Assembly (NCBI GenBank): GCA_039720395.1
Contig: CM077833.1
Coordinates: 9,439,036-9,503,035, forward strand
Length of the DNA: 64,000 nucleotides
DNA from: Liquidambar formosana
Lineage: Eukaryota > Streptophyta > Magnoliopsida > Saxifragales > Altingiaceae
Direction of reading: 5' to 3'
The first letter of the stretch is position 1. The number at the start of each line of letters is the position of its first letter. Under the pieces are notes generated by a model. That model was not told the origin of the DNA, made no database searches, and saw nothing but the letters and a program-made list of their open reading frames with translations. A program made the translations under genes and the position numbers. Positions 1 to 11,787 of this stretch are shown piece by piece.

Positions 1-409
1 GAATGTTTTAGGGGCTAGGGTTTCCTCTAACCTTAGTTGGCTTAAAACGTGTTATTTATAAATAGTTGTACAGACTAACCCTAGTTTGGTTTAATAACCA
101 TCTGGGTTAGGTTAGGGCTGACCCTAGTTGTTCAAGCTTAGCTCGGGCCATGTGTGGTAAGGTTGAGCTTGGGCTATGTGTGGAGAGATTGAGCTCGGGC
201 CATGTGTGGTGAGGTTGAGCTCGAGCCATGTGTAGAGAGGTTGAGTTCGGGCCATATGTGGAAAGCTTGAGCTCGGGCCATGTGTGGTGAGCTTGAGCTC
301 GGGCCATATGTGGTGAGCTTGAGCTCAGGCCACTTGTGTACTGCTGAGTTATTTGCGCTAACTTATCTTAGCACTCCCATACTACCATTTCTAGTCCGGT
401 ATTTTTCCA
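1..409 (-). mobile_element. 3' LTR of LARD1 (cut by window edge)
   Basis: This stretch matches 6683-7071 closely in sequence and order, including the opening GAATGTTTTAGGGGCTAGGG, the TTATTTATA box, a GAGCTCGGGCC repeat block and the ending TTTTTCCA. It is therefore the second LTR of the element whose complete LTR lies at 6511-7071. About 172 bp of this copy fall left of the window, so the outer target-site duplication cannot be seen. Orientation is inferred from the primer-binding site at 6496-6510, which places transcription on the minus strand. A purine tract expected beside this LTR is not obvious. Confidence 0.75.
128..345. repeat. GAGCTCGGGCCATGTGTGG minisatellite in LTR
   Basis: About eight degenerate copies of a 24-30 bp unit with core GAGCTCGGGCCATGTGTGG run in tandem. 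The block recurs in the partner LTR at 6818-7000 with a different copy number and altered units, so it has expanded or contracted since the element inserted. On the minus strand it lies just upstream of the TATA-like box at about 52-62, that is, in U3. Confidence 0.85.
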
Positions 410-1019
410 CATAATTTGCCCTAATTATTATTACCCCGATCTCGGGGTAATGATAATTTATAATTATACTGATTAATTGTACCAGGTGATGGGACTCAAC
501 TTTGATAGTGAACTTACCTCATAGAGTTCAGTTGTGTTGAGTTCGTTATCTACTCTTAGCACACACGCTCTTAGTTTGGGCTCTACTATAGCTCTACGTG
601 TCTCACTTTAGTCTGAGCACTTTTCGAGCTGACGTATTTCTAAGCAAGCTCCATCTTTAGGTGGGTTTTAGCTCGGGCCCATTTTTGGGCAGCACTAGCT
701 TGGACCCATTCTTAGGTAAGCACTTAGTTTGAACCCATTTTTAGGCAGATTTTGCTTGGACCCATTCTTGGGCAAGTCTTAGAATGGAGCCCATTCTTAG
801 GCAATAATTGACCTAGACACATTCTTAGGCAGGAGCGTTTTTGCTCATTCTTAGGTGATAATTGACCTAGACCCAGAGTTGGGCAGGAGCGTTTTGGGGC
901 CGATTCTTAGGCATGAATTGACCAGGACCCAGAGTTGGGCAGGAGCATTTTAGATTGAGCCTATGCTTCACCAGTTGAGGTGTCGAGTTAGTCTCATGCT
1001 AGGTGCCAACTGTACGGAT
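410..1019 (-). mobile_element. LARD1 interior, left part
   Basis: Non-coding interior of the LARD1 element next to its 3' LTR. No open frame of useful length is present. Positions 655-960 hold a degenerate repeat of about 35-60 bp whose units carry the phrase GACCCATTCTTAGGCA. The rest is unique AT-rich sequence. The segment ends where the solo LTR at 1025-4190 inserted. Confidence 0.55.
655..960. repeat. Degenerate tandem repeat (CCCATTCTTAGGCA units)
   Basis: Seven to nine imperfect units carry TTGGACCCATTCTTAGGCA or a variant such as GACCCAGAGTTGGGCAGGAGCG. The units are too diverged and uneven for a clean period. They lie in the non-coding interior of LARD1. Confidence 0.6.
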
Positions 1020-3282
1020 GTCGTTGTGAACCACGGGTTTCGATCCAAGGGAGAAGGAAGGAAAGAGAACCCCTTTTTTTAAAAAAGACTTGTAGAGATT
1101 TAAATTAATAAAAATCTGGTTTTTTAAAAAGGTTCACAAAAACAAAACAAATAAGGAGTCGCCACCTCATTTTTAGGAAAAGAGGAAAACCATAAAAACA
1201 GTTTTTAAAGAAAACCTTTGAAAACAAACCTCATGACTCTGATCAAGGAAAAGCAGGTCTAATCAAAACAAGAGAGGATTCGGAACTAAGTTACGATGTG
1301 GGAAGGTTCTAGGAAACATCCTACAGGCACCCACATCGCCCCAAAATGGGTCTTTGAATTTATATGGGCTATTTCAATCACTTCCTAATTAGTCACCATG
1401 CATATGCAAAGAATCATCCATAAGTAATCCACATTCTTCCATGAACATCCATAAAATATATAAACATCCATAAAGCATGTAAACATTCATGAACAAGTAT
1501 GAGAGATATGGAAAGCAAGTAAGAGATAGGGAGAATGAACAAACAAATCCATCCTATCCACTAGAAAATATGTGATGGATAAATGAGCAAGCAAACAAAT
1601 CCATCCTATCCACTAACAAATATGTGATGGATAAATGTATAAGCATGGGTCCATCCTACTCCTCTAGCATATATGTTATGGACAAATGGGTAGAAAGAAG
1701 GAGAAAGAAAGAAAAAGAAAACCTAGGATACTTAGTATCCTAGGGCGGACTTGAACATCAAATGAGCGCCTACGTACCTTACATACAAAGATGTAAGGAT
1801 CAAAGTCCATGTAGTTCGATTGAGAAGGGGTTACTCCCTTTACAATGAACTATAAACCCTAAGTTTCCATAAAAAGAAAAGAAGAGTTTTAAAAGAAGAA
1901 GGATTTCCAAAAAGGAATTTGAGAAAAGATAGAATTTGAAAAGAGATAGAACTTTTGTTCAAAAAGAAGTTTGAGGGAAGTAGAATTCTAAAAGAGATAG
2001 AACTCTAGATAAAACAGAATTTTAAGAAAAGTAGAATTCTAAAAGAGATAGAACTCTAATTAAAACAAAATTTTGAGAGAGTTGGAAACTTAGGACTTCT
2101 AATTCAAAGTAAAGACAATAACCCAAGGGGGGAGAAGAGAATAATTCACAAAAGACTTACCATGAACCACTTACCATATGCAAATCATCCCGAAACATCG
2201 AGAAATCACTAATTAATCACCCTATGTATTCTATAGGGCAATTATTAAGCTCAAACCAACCATATTCATGCTCAAATCATCATTAGAAGACCTAATTCAA
2301 ATCTGGACAGAATACTAAATATGCATACAATGACCTAACACTCATGCAAATAACAAAAATCAAAAGAAAAACTCAATCCTATATGCTCCTATATGCTCAA
2401 ATCACCCTAACATGCACAAAACTATCAAAAACATGTTAAATAGGCATTACCATGATGAGAATATCATATGACAATCCTAAACATGAAAAGAAAATCTACC
2501 ATGATGCCTTAGGTAAGTACTTTATGTAAAAATGTGAAATAATCATCCTTACGGCGAGCTTTCTTAAGTAAAACTATCCGGAGTTAATTTTACGTAGAAA
2601 CCACTCCGTATGAATGATTTCTTCACATATCCTACGTAAAATATATATCTAAGAATGCAAAGAAACTCACAGCGCACTTAAACACACTCCAGAAAGCACC
2701 CATGCACAACCTCACCCTCTAAGGACGATAATTATCCTCGAAAAGGATAATCATCCATACACCTATGAAGACGAGGCTTACACAGCAAGTGTCCTATACA
2801 AAAGATGCTTAAAATCATGCATATAATTGAACCATGAAGAGAAAACGGCCTAAACACATCAATTGATTTTTCATGCAAAACGTACCTCTATCCTTAAGAG
2901 AGAAACTATCCTACCAGCAAACAATTCACATTCCTAATCCACTAACATGCATTCTCATCATCTTTGAATCATATATACTCTAAAATATAGAGTATATATG
3001 ATTCCTAATTCAATTCTAAGCCATAACTATGCAGAGAATGGAGTAGAAGAAGAAGGAATCGTAAAAGGATGCAAAGGAAACTCACAACAAAGTAAGGGTC
3101 TTCGCTGCGTTCTTCCTTCTCTTTGGCTTGGTTCCCTTCTAGTTCCTCTTCAAAATTGCAGTAGAAAGCCTCCTCCAAGTGATATGGGTGTGTGCAAACT
3201 CGTGGTCCCTCTCTCTCTTATGAATATGATGTGTCAAAAGTCACCAAAAGTCCAGCCAAAAGTCCCTTATGCTGATGAATGA

Positions 3283-3293
3283 GCCTCTATTTA
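3283..3293 (-). promoter_or_regulatory. TATA-like box in solo LTR
   Basis: The plus strand reads CTATTTATAACC, giving GGTTATAAATAG on the minus strand, a good plant TATA box at a plausible U3/R position. It sets the likely orientation of the solo LTR at 1025-4190. Confidence 0.5.
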
Positions 3294-3495
3294 TAACCAA
3301 CCAACCATATGAACCAATGGTTGAGATTAATTCACCACAAAACCAATCTAGGGCTGTAATTAAATCCCATGAATGTTAAACAACTCAAAACCACCTCCCA
3401 ATAGGCTTAGAAGTCCTTTAGAAGGCTGAAATTCGGAGTGGTAGAGTCCCATTTCGTCAAAAACTCAAAAAGAGAAAAATCAGGACGAAGGGCTC

Positions 3496-3556
3496 TAGTG
3501 ACCGGTTGGGGTGAACCGGTCCAACTGGTTGGTGAACCGGTCCAACCGGTCACCCG
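3496..3556. repeat. ACCGGT-type motif cluster in LTR U3
   Basis: Five copies of ACCGGT or its one-off variant CCAACTGG lie within about 60 bp. On the minus strand they sit about 200-270 bp upstream of the TATA-like box. ACCGGT is its own reverse complement. Related LTRs carry a different motif cluster at a comparable place. Confidence 0.7.
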
Positions 3557-5677
3557 AGAAGAATCCAAAAATTTTGGAATTCTAGCTTGGTTTGGACTAC
3601 GAACTTCAAACGGACTTAAATTCTTCATTTTAACTCCAATTTGAGTGATTCAAAAGCCAAAATTTCAAGAATTCAATGTATAATAAGCCTAAAATATTCT
3701 TGAACCAAGAATCCCTAACCATGGTCAAGTGGCTGAGTTTTCATGAGGCGATTACCCGAAAAAAGGTCAATTAAGCATAGGATAATGTGGTGAACCAATC
3801 CCAAACCTATCAATAAAATAAATTGGCACTTCATTAGGCTCATTTCATCATTATAAGGTCAATGGAACACTTCGGAACAAATTTGGAAGTCAATTGGAAA
3901 ATATACGAAGTAAAAGACGAAATTGCCCTCCAAGTCGCAAAAGTTCTAATTAGCTATCCAAACTTATCTGGAATTGAACCAAATTTGACACACATATCTA
4001 AAATGACCCTAGAAACTAAATGCAAGTGATGGGACTCAACAAAGAGTAAAAAATATGCATGCACTGATGACCTATTCTCCTAAGGCTTAAAAGGGTAAAA
4101 TTGTCCTTTAAAGCTTAGGGACTCCTAAATGCTTCTAAATCTATCCAAATGCTATCATGATCTCATGGGGATGAAAATGGGGTGTCTACAGTCATGCTGG
4201 TTGGTTGTTTGAGTAATAAACATGTTGACTTGTACATAAGACATAGGGCTGAAATAAATTCATAATGGGCTGCTAACAGGCAGTTTGCAATGCTATACTA
4301 CTGAGCTAGGTGTGATGAGTTTTATTGGGGGAAGAATCTTGCATATAAGGTACATATGTGTCAAATGGATGATATGTGCCAGATTTCTGAGCTGCTATAC
4401 ATTAGAGTATAATTTATTCTGAGTTGAGCTGGCAATATTTTGAGCTGCTAAGTACGTTCACCACTTGTTGTAGTGCCAAGTTGTATAATTTTTTTGAAAG
4501 TGTGAAGTTGGCACATGAGTCGAACAGCTGATCAAAGAGCCGAGTAGAGTGTAAACTATGGTGCCTAAGCGGATCAGAATACAGACTACAAACAATGATG
4601 AAGGACCTGGAGCAAATTCCATCGATTGACCTGAGTTGAATTTCCTTCCAAGCCTAGATGGTTAGCTCGGGCTAAACCATGAGATTTACCTTCCCTTCAT
4701 ATCATAAGATGTTGGATGCCGTCTTGCCCCACTTTTTCTCTTTTTTTTGGTAAGGACTGAATGTACACAGTCGGGTCAACTGGCAACTTTGCTAGAAAGA
4801 GATTTATCAAATTGGCTATGATATGAACTCTGGCTCATGCTGTGCTCGGGGCATGCTGTACTGGGAGCTGGACTTAGAGAAATTCCTTCATACCCACACA
4901 ACCACCGAGTTCGGGTTATGTCATGCTTGTATATTTCCCATACTGCAAGTTTGCCGATTGAATGATCAAATTAGGGTGCAGGTTGCCGTGGTGTTGAGCT
5001 CAAAAGCACGCCACGTATGGTGCTTTGCTCAGTTTTCTGGCGCTGAGCTAGTCAGCCATGTTGGCATGCTACATACTGAAGCATTTTTCACGAGTTGGAG
5101 CATAACCTGTCTGAATTGCATTGCACATGGTGTGCTTGCTGTGGTGCTGAACTTAGATGCAAGCCAAGGTGCCATATTACATTGCTCAGTGGCCATATAT
5201 ACTAGATAGGCTGATGAATTTAGCCCATGCATGAGGTGCTGGGAGCTGGGCTTTTAGAAAAATTCATGGGCTTTATGCTTTCGTTAAGTCAGAAATAAGG
5301 TGTTGAGTCAGAAATAAGGTGCCGAGCTCCATCAGATGAGGTGCTGAATTAATTCCACTTTTGCTGGGAAAGATCTCTATAAGGTGCACACTCGTACTGA
5401 TCTCCCAGAGCTGGAGCTGCAACATATTTAAGTGATGTAGATGCACATATATATTGAGCTTCCGTGCCGTATTTCTTTCAGAAGGCCATAGATAATTTTT
5501 ATTCCATATATACCTGCATGAATACTTAGAGAGAGAGAGAGAGAGAGAGAGGAAGAAAGGATCTAGATTCTAGTGTACTCCTTCACGTGATAAGAGTGTC
5601 AAATACTGACAAAAGCATTATTTTGTGCTTTTATTTATTATTACTTTTTTGCTTTTCAGTTTTTTGCATAAAGTTGA

Positions 5678-5738
5678 GAGAGTAAGATCTACTCTCACAA
5701 GAGAAAGTTCACAATGGTTGAGAGTAAGGATTACTCTC
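5678..5738. repeat. Double-hairpin module, copy 1
   Basis: Two 19-nt imperfect palindromes (5678-5696 and 5720-5738) each have arms GAGAGTA and TACTCTC around a five-base centre, separated by 23 nt. The same 61-bp architecture recurs at 6103-6163. Confidence 0.75.
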
Positions 5739-6102
5739 CAGGTATAGTACAATCCCCAATTAAATATATTTTTGAGATATACATTTAATATTTATATTTA
5801 GTGTGAGTGTGGTAATTGAAACCAATTAGTACGTGCTAGTGGTAGGCCAATGGCATGTATAAAAAATTTATTTATTTCTTTCCAGTAAAATGCACTATGC
5901 ACCACAAAATAAAGGTGGACATATATATATTTATATATTATATATATGTATAATATATATGAATCATGTGTAAATGGTACATGATTTGGTAATGTGTTGG
6001 ACAGTGGGCTAGCTATTCACTTGACAGACTTTTTAGACACTCACATTAGCAGTATGAAAAGCTACATAAAATTATTTATAATATTTTTGCAAAATTTTTA
6101 AA

Positions 6103-6163
6103 GAGAGTAAGATTTACTCTCATGAGAAAAAATAGGTAATAACTGAGAGTACAGTTTACTCTC
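6103..6163. repeat. Double-hairpin module, copy 2
   Basis: Palindromes at 6103-6121 and 6145-6163 have the same arms, centre length and 23-nt spacing as the module at 5678-5738, 425 bp away in direct orientation. The sequences between the hairpins differ, while the arms are kept. Confidence 0.75.
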
Positions 6164-6495
6164 TACCCCAATGCCCCCTTTTGCCTGTGAACGTTGTGGT
6201 TCTTCAACAGGGGAAGTGGCTCAAATATCTTGCCCAACAAATGCAGTGTAAAGCTTAGAAATCAGGTGTAGAAGATGAGATGAAATTAAATTAGTAAATG
6301 GAAATTTACAAGTTGCAAAAGCACTTTCCTAAAGGTTTTGCAGAGATCCACCATTGAAGCTTAAGGTTGAACAATCAAGAGCTCATCGCAAGCAAGATCT
6401 GAATGCTATTTTTCCATGGCTATGATTTAAATGCCAAGCTTTTTCATGGCTGTGGCTTGTGAAGATGAAGGAAAAAGCTTTTTGCTCGGTTTCCC

Positions 6496-6510
6496 ACAGA
6501 TGGCGCCAAT
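6496..6510 (-). other. Primer-binding site of LARD1
   Basis: Directly inside the LTR end the minus strand reads ATTGGCGCCATCTGTGGGAA. This resembles the TTGGCGCC-GTCTGTGGGAA primer-binding region common in plant Gypsy elements, and it fixes the element on the minus strand. Confidence 0.65.
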
Positions 6511-7071
6511 TGTACGGGGAAAAAATCCGATCGTAGATGAACAGTAATGGAATAGAGCTACAATCGTACCGTGCGATGGACCTGCAAACAGTGAAAGACA
6601 AGATCAGAGGGTGGCCGGAGTGGGTCCGGCCAAAACCTCTCCAACGATCTAGTCTGTGACTATTTTTAGAGAGAGAATGAGAGAATGTTTTAGGGGCTAG
6701 GGTTTTCTCCTACCTTAGTTGGCTTAAAATGTGTTATTTATAGATAGTTGTATGGACTAACCTTAGTTTGGTTTAATAACCGTCTTTGTTAGGTTAGGGC
6801 TGACCCAAGTTGTTTAAGCTTAACTCGGGCCATGTGTGGTGAGGTTGAGCTCCGGCCATGTGTGGAGAGCTTGAGCTCGGGCTATGTATGGAGAGATTGA
6901 GTTTGCGTTCGGACCATGTGTGGTGAGGTTGAGCTCGGGCCATGTGTGGAGAACTTGAGCTTGGGCCATGTGTGGTGAGCTTGAGCTTGGGCCACTTGTG
7001 TACTGCTAGGTTGTTTGTGCTAACTTATCTTAGCACTCCCATGCTACCATTTCCAGTCCAGGATTTTTCCA
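6511..7071 (-). mobile_element. 5' LTR of LARD1 (561 bp)
   Basis: On the plus strand the LTR runs from TGTACGGGG to TTTTTCCA. Positions 6683-7071 match 1-409. It contains the GAGCTCGGGCC repeat block (6818-7000) and a minus-strand CTATAAATAAC-like TATA box near 6738-6750. It abuts the primer-binding site at 6510. The sequence to the right belongs to a different, older unit. Confidence 0.75.
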
Positions 7072-7210
7072 TAAGAGCTGAAATAAGGCAAGGAAAATAA
7101 GAAGAGGTGGACTGTGTTCTTGTTCTGAAATGATGAATGATTAAAGAAATGTTCAAATCCGTTTAGGACGAGAGGAGGAAGTATTTGGTTATCTAAACCA
7201 AACTAGTAAA
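7072..7210 (-). other. Displaced flank, probably pararetrovirus-derived
   Basis: This 139-bp piece lies between LARD1 and LARD2. The matching GTAAA duplications (7206-7210 and 18066-18070) show it was contiguous with 18066 onward before LARD2 inserted. By that logic it is the outer part of the viral remnant now at 18066-22440. It is too short and decayed to identify by itself. Confidence 0.4.
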
Positions 7211-9342
7211 TGTTAAAACAATATATTAAGTCCATACTAGAAAACTAGAACACATGGAATATAATAATAATAAATAATATGTGCGTACCTGCGGAAGCCA
7301 TTGAATCCAATTAACAAACCTCTGCAAAAGAGATACAGTTAGGAGCTAGGCCGGTCTTCTTCTACTTGCTCCTCTTTTCTTTATGTAGCCACCAATGGGA
7401 CAAGCTATTAGGGTTTTCAACTTATGGAGTGTAGAGGGGACTTGGCCTATTTATAAAGAAACTTTATAGAGTCTTTTGTTAGTTATATGCCCTACAGCCA
7501 ATCATAGAGATGATGCTTTAGGAATAAAGAACAATCATAGGATTTCATTTATTGTATGTCACATTTATTATTAATTAATAAAGGGCTTTTATTCTATCAT
7601 GTTTATTCTATTCTTTGTATTTGCATGATATGTCCATGGAGTTATAGTTGAGAATATCAAATCACAAAGAGTTGTGATTATGAGACTGTAAATATATCTC
7701 TGTAATTAACTCCTAAATCATTCCTAGTTGAAGGTTAACTATGATGGACAATAATGAATCATAGGACTAGCACATGTTAGGTTTGCTCTATAGGAGGATA
7801 GCTAGTCTCAAGCTATTTGTGTAAAAGACACTAAAACCAACATGTGGGTGCCTGTTTGATATAAACAGGTACACTAAATGTGACCAAAGTATTTTGAGAT
7901 AAATTGAATGGAGTTTTACTTGCCTGTCAATCAGTTTCTCGTAGTTACAGTGGTACAAGTAATCCTTAGACCTGAGACACCATGGTTGTCTTATGCATGG
8001 AGCCTTAGGTGTTTGATAGCACTGACTGTATATTCCAATGGGGTCTACAAGGGTGTTCATTGGCTCTATTGCTACATATATGAAGGCATATGTGTGATCA
8101 ATAAGGAATCTATCACTTCCAGTAAAGGGAAAGAATGTCTCACATAGCATTTACTAATATAACTCATGATAGTCCATGGCCATGGCCGGATGACTATGGA
8201 AAGGAGTTTTCATAGTCATCAATGAGTTGATATTTGTAAATGATTATAAAAAAATTGAACTAGGGAATTGACAGATTTCCATGTCCTATTAGTTCAATCA
8301 GAGACATTGTGTATGATAAAAGAATGTAATTGTAACCTTAACTGTAACTGAAGGGTTCTTTGTATGATTTTATTTCACCTCATTTAGGACCACACCATGA
8401 GCCATGCTAGGTGTTACTCATGGTTAGTAGAAGCCCTAATTGATATAAGCGAGTTATAATCAATTAGGGAATTAGAAGGTGTTCCGATTAGACCCTTAAT
8501 GGAAAGTGTTCCATTAGGCACACTTTGTGCCATTTCCTACCACTAAATGTTGTGAACCCAATGGGTCACAACCAATAAGTAAAGAGGGACTTTAAGTTGT
8601 GAGAGAAAGGGCATTAGTGCATTGAGAAAAGTTCGTTAAGGGCCATACTTGCATTTGATGTAAGAAGAGGGGTTAAAGTGCAATTTCCCTAAATTACAAA
8701 ACCCACTTAGAGTGGGATTCCCCTTAGGGCCGGCCCTGGTGGTGTGGGTTATAAATAGCACTCTAGCAATGCTATTCACACACCACAATCACTCTACTCT
8801 CTTTCTAGCCCAAGTTTGAGTAGGCCTCTCTCTCTCTTCTTCTTCTTCTCTATTCTAGCAAACCCTAAGGAGAACTAGAAGACCAACTTGAAGACTTTTA
8901 CTTGGTGTGGATAACGTGGAGACAGAACAATTGTGCTACTGTATTTTTGCTCTCTTGAAGATCAATCATTTGTCTTAAGGACCTACTATAAGTTCTAAAC
9001 CCTTTCTTGTAATTAGGGTTTTATTGTTTTGTATTATATTACAATCAGATTCATGGGTTCAAGGAATTGAATGAAAATTTTTGTTATTTACTTTCTTCCG
9101 CATTTTTGTTTTCTATAATTCAATTCCTTACATCTTTCCCATCATGAACTCCTTGACTTATAAGGAATAGGCTCATACTTTATAATCCCACATCACAGAC
9201 TAAGGTGCACTAGAACCCAATTACTTTATTGATCACATCATATATTCTATACCGTATATTATTATAGGCTAGACATTCAACCTGTTTTTCACAATCCAGA
9301 AAATCAATCAATGTAAGCCCACATTATATAAAAATTCTAACA
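7211..9342 (-). mobile_element. 3' LTR of LARD2, interrupted by a solo LTR
   Basis: Outer parts 7211-7476 and 9138-9342 together match the intact LTR at 17587-18065 in order. The LTR begins TGTTAAAACAATATATTAAG and ends AAAAATTCTAACA. It is flanked on the left by GTAAA (7206-7210), matching GTAAA at 18066-18070. A minus-strand TATA-like box lies at 7446-7456. The split is caused by the solo LTR at 7477-9132. Confidence 0.9.
7477..9132 (+). mobile_element. Solo LTR (1.66 kb), TGTTAGTTATATGCCC family
   Basis: The LTR runs from TGTTAGTTATATGCCC to CAATTCCTTACA and is flanked by a perfect TCTTT duplication (7472-7476 and 9133-9137). The uninterrupted LARD2 LTR at 17851-17865 reads AGTCTTTCTCATCATGG, the pre-insertion site. 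A TATA box, TTATAAATAGC, lies at 8749-8759 on the plus strand. The frame at 7788-8150 overlaps another on the opposite strand and matches no protein I know. Confidence 0.92.
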
Positions 9343-11787
9343 TTCTCCCACTTGGGCTACATTGATTGTATTTGACTAATAATAATAAAATAATAGATAC
9401 ATATATATTATTTTGAAAAATGATTCTTGGATTTATTTATTTAAGTGGCCACTCGTACATATAGCCTGAATGAAAACACCTTAGTAACATAATCCGGTCC
9501 AATAAGAATACCAATACCGAATCATGGAAGTCATTACATCATTTAGTGACATAAGACCACTCCACAATCACAAATGCTAATAACCCTATCGACATGGATT
9601 TCATATGATGAGTAAGTGTGATATAAAAATAGTACACTAAATGTGATCAAAATTTGTGCTAAGTTCAATATTGGTCCTCTTTATGGTTTCCAATGAAACC
9701 TCTTTATGCCTCACAAGGAAACCTTTATGCTTCTAACCGAAGCTCACATGTCTCCAATGAGACTCTTTATGTCTTTACTTTATATTTCGAGATCTTTATT
9801 GATGTTATGCACAATAATAAGACATAAGTATATAGCATATATCATATATCATATATCATATGCTCAAAATGACATCAATCATACTTTATATGCACAATAA
9901 CACGGTATAAGAAAATTAATTGGTACCCACTATACTTCAAGATAAATTTCTACTATCTTAAAAGATTTTCTTCATGATGAGCTCATCCTGCCGTAAACAA
10001 AACTACATGTGCACAAAATATGGCAATAGAAAATAAACATTATTTCATGAAATAACTTCACAAAACTTAACAATAAAAAAAAAACCCGAAATTTATGGGT
10101 CACCTCATCCCAAATGGGATTATGAATCACATTAAAAAATTCAATCATCATGTAGTCTCGAACTCCCACTAATCTAGTATATTCAAAATAACCTAATGCG
10201 ATTATAAAACTTTATAGACTAGACATGTTAGTGGAGACCAATCACAATTATTTATAACCAAAGTTATTATTTGCTTACTTTGACATTTTCTTTTACTACA
10301 ATGAACATTATGTCCATATACTAGCTACACCAAATTTTATTGTCCCTTATGTCATATAAAATTATAAACACTTGAGAGATTGTAGACAAAACAAAATTTA
10401 AAGTCTTTCGCAAAATGCTAGTTTCAAACAACTCTATACATGTTATCATATTTAGTCTTATAATCATGGTGAAAAAATTCATACGAGTCCATCAACTCTT
10501 TCTTTCATACAGTCCTTTAACCTTATTAGTTCCAACACATACTCAAATATAAGTACAATAATTAATCACATTTATAATTCCATCATGGACAAGTAAAATT
10601 CATAAAAATTTAGTTCATGATAAGTATCTTAATTATCATATTGTTTTTGCTTATTCAAAAAAAATACTATTGATCAGTATGTAATCTAATGCATACGCAA
10701 AACCTAAATGAGCATAATCTTAAATACTTAATATGCTCTAAAATTAGCAAAAACATAAGATCCTTTATTTATAAATTATTTCTAACTTTATTTTCCATTA
10801 ATTTTACATTCAACTTGCCCTTTTAAGATAACAAAATTAATATATGATATTTTTCACCACGCAAAAATATATTCTTAATGTGGAAACTATAAAGTGTCTT
10901 TCAAATACAACAAAAGCAAAAGAAAATATATATAAGATATTTCCCTAAACCTTTTACTTAAATAATTTGAATGACTGTATTTCTTAAATACAATAAAATT
11001 ATTAGTGAACTTACTCCCACTGACCTTAATATTCATGTATTGATAAGAATTATTCTGACCATATTATCATTATATTAATGTCTACTAAAACATAGAAATT
11101 TCTTCAATTCACATTTTACCCCTTTGTTCACCTTAGAACAATTTAGTTCAATTATGTATATGAAAATTTGTATAATAGCACATAGATCAATATGTAATAA
11201 GATAGACGTACTACTAATATACGAAGATTTAAAATCAATCTTTAACAACCAATGTCCACTATCTTGCTCTTTGAATACAATTACTCATTCAAAGTTTATT
11301 AGCACTAACTTGAACGTTCAAAATTTTTAACATTCTCATTTAAAATTACCAATATATAAAATCAAATTAATTTTAGTTACTCACATAAAATCAAAATCTT
11401 CATCTACTTTCATGAAATCAACTTGAAAATTTTTCAATCACTAAATTTCCAAATAGTTGTCAAAACCGATAATTTTAACCATTGAAAACATATTTCAGTA
11501 AATGGTTAATAGGCAATGAATCAAAAGAAAAATTTACCAGACCAATAAAAATAGTAGTTTTCAAAGCAAATGTGCCAAATTTAGTTTATAATTGAAACCA
11601 ATGCAAAAAATAGTTTTAAATTAAAATCACATTTGATATTCACAATCATTGAAAACATACTGCATCGGTTATGTACTTACGATTGCTTTCAGCCTAATTA
11701 TAACTTCAGCATCATCAATAATTATCAATTCATATAAATTTAATCCTATATTGCATTAATGAATATAAACTTTTTACAGTAGGTGAT
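9343..11787 (-). mobile_element. LARD2 interior, 3' side (non-coding)
   Basis: It starts at the purine tract beside the 3' LTR (GTGGGAGAA on the minus strand at 9343-9353). It continues as AT-rich sequence with no frame above about 68 codons and no recognisable gag or pol motif. It ends at the solo LTR that begins at 11788. Confidence 0.6.

Larger units (their letters stand above)
1025..4190 (-). mobile_element. Solo LTR, Gypsy-like, TGTAGACACC family, 3.2 kb
   Basis: On the minus strand the unit starts TGTAGACACCCCATTTT and ends GTGGTTCACA. It is flanked by GTCGT (1020-1024) and GTCAT (4191-4195), a 5-bp duplication with one CG-to-CA change. No primer-binding site, purine tract or second LTR is attached, so it is a solo LTR. 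It carries GGAGTCGCCACC (1156-1167), shared with the related solo LTRs at 26185-27992 and 39738-42324. A minus-strand TATA box lies near 3283-3293. The Gypsy assignment rests on LTR size and end sequences and is inference. Short frames inside show no recognisable protein. Confidence 0.85.
4196..6510 (-). mobile_element. LARD1 interior, right part (5' side)
   Basis: Non-coding interior between the solo LTR insertion and the primer-binding site of the 5' LTR. Frames up to 128 codons exist (4823-5209) but show no recognisable domain, and the composition matches the surrounding non-coding DNA. A GA microsatellite lies at 5529-5551. The double-hairpin modules at 5678-5738 and 6103-6163 are listed separately. 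The absence of gag-pol makes this a large non-autonomous derivative (LARD-like). Confidence 0.6.

Noticed and set aside
2998..3282. 94-codon frame
   Set aside because: Falls wholly inside the solo LTR at 1025-4190, next to its TATA-like box; no similarity recognised.
4823..5209. 128-codon open frame on the plus strand
   Set aside because: Lies in the non-coding interior of LARD1, has no recognisable domain, an opposite-strand frame overlaps it, and composition matches the flanks.
7788..8150. Overlapping frames of 120 and 79 codons on opposite strands
   Set aside because: Both sit in a solo LTR whose borders are proven by the empty site; antiparallel frames of this kind arise by chance from shared codon bias.
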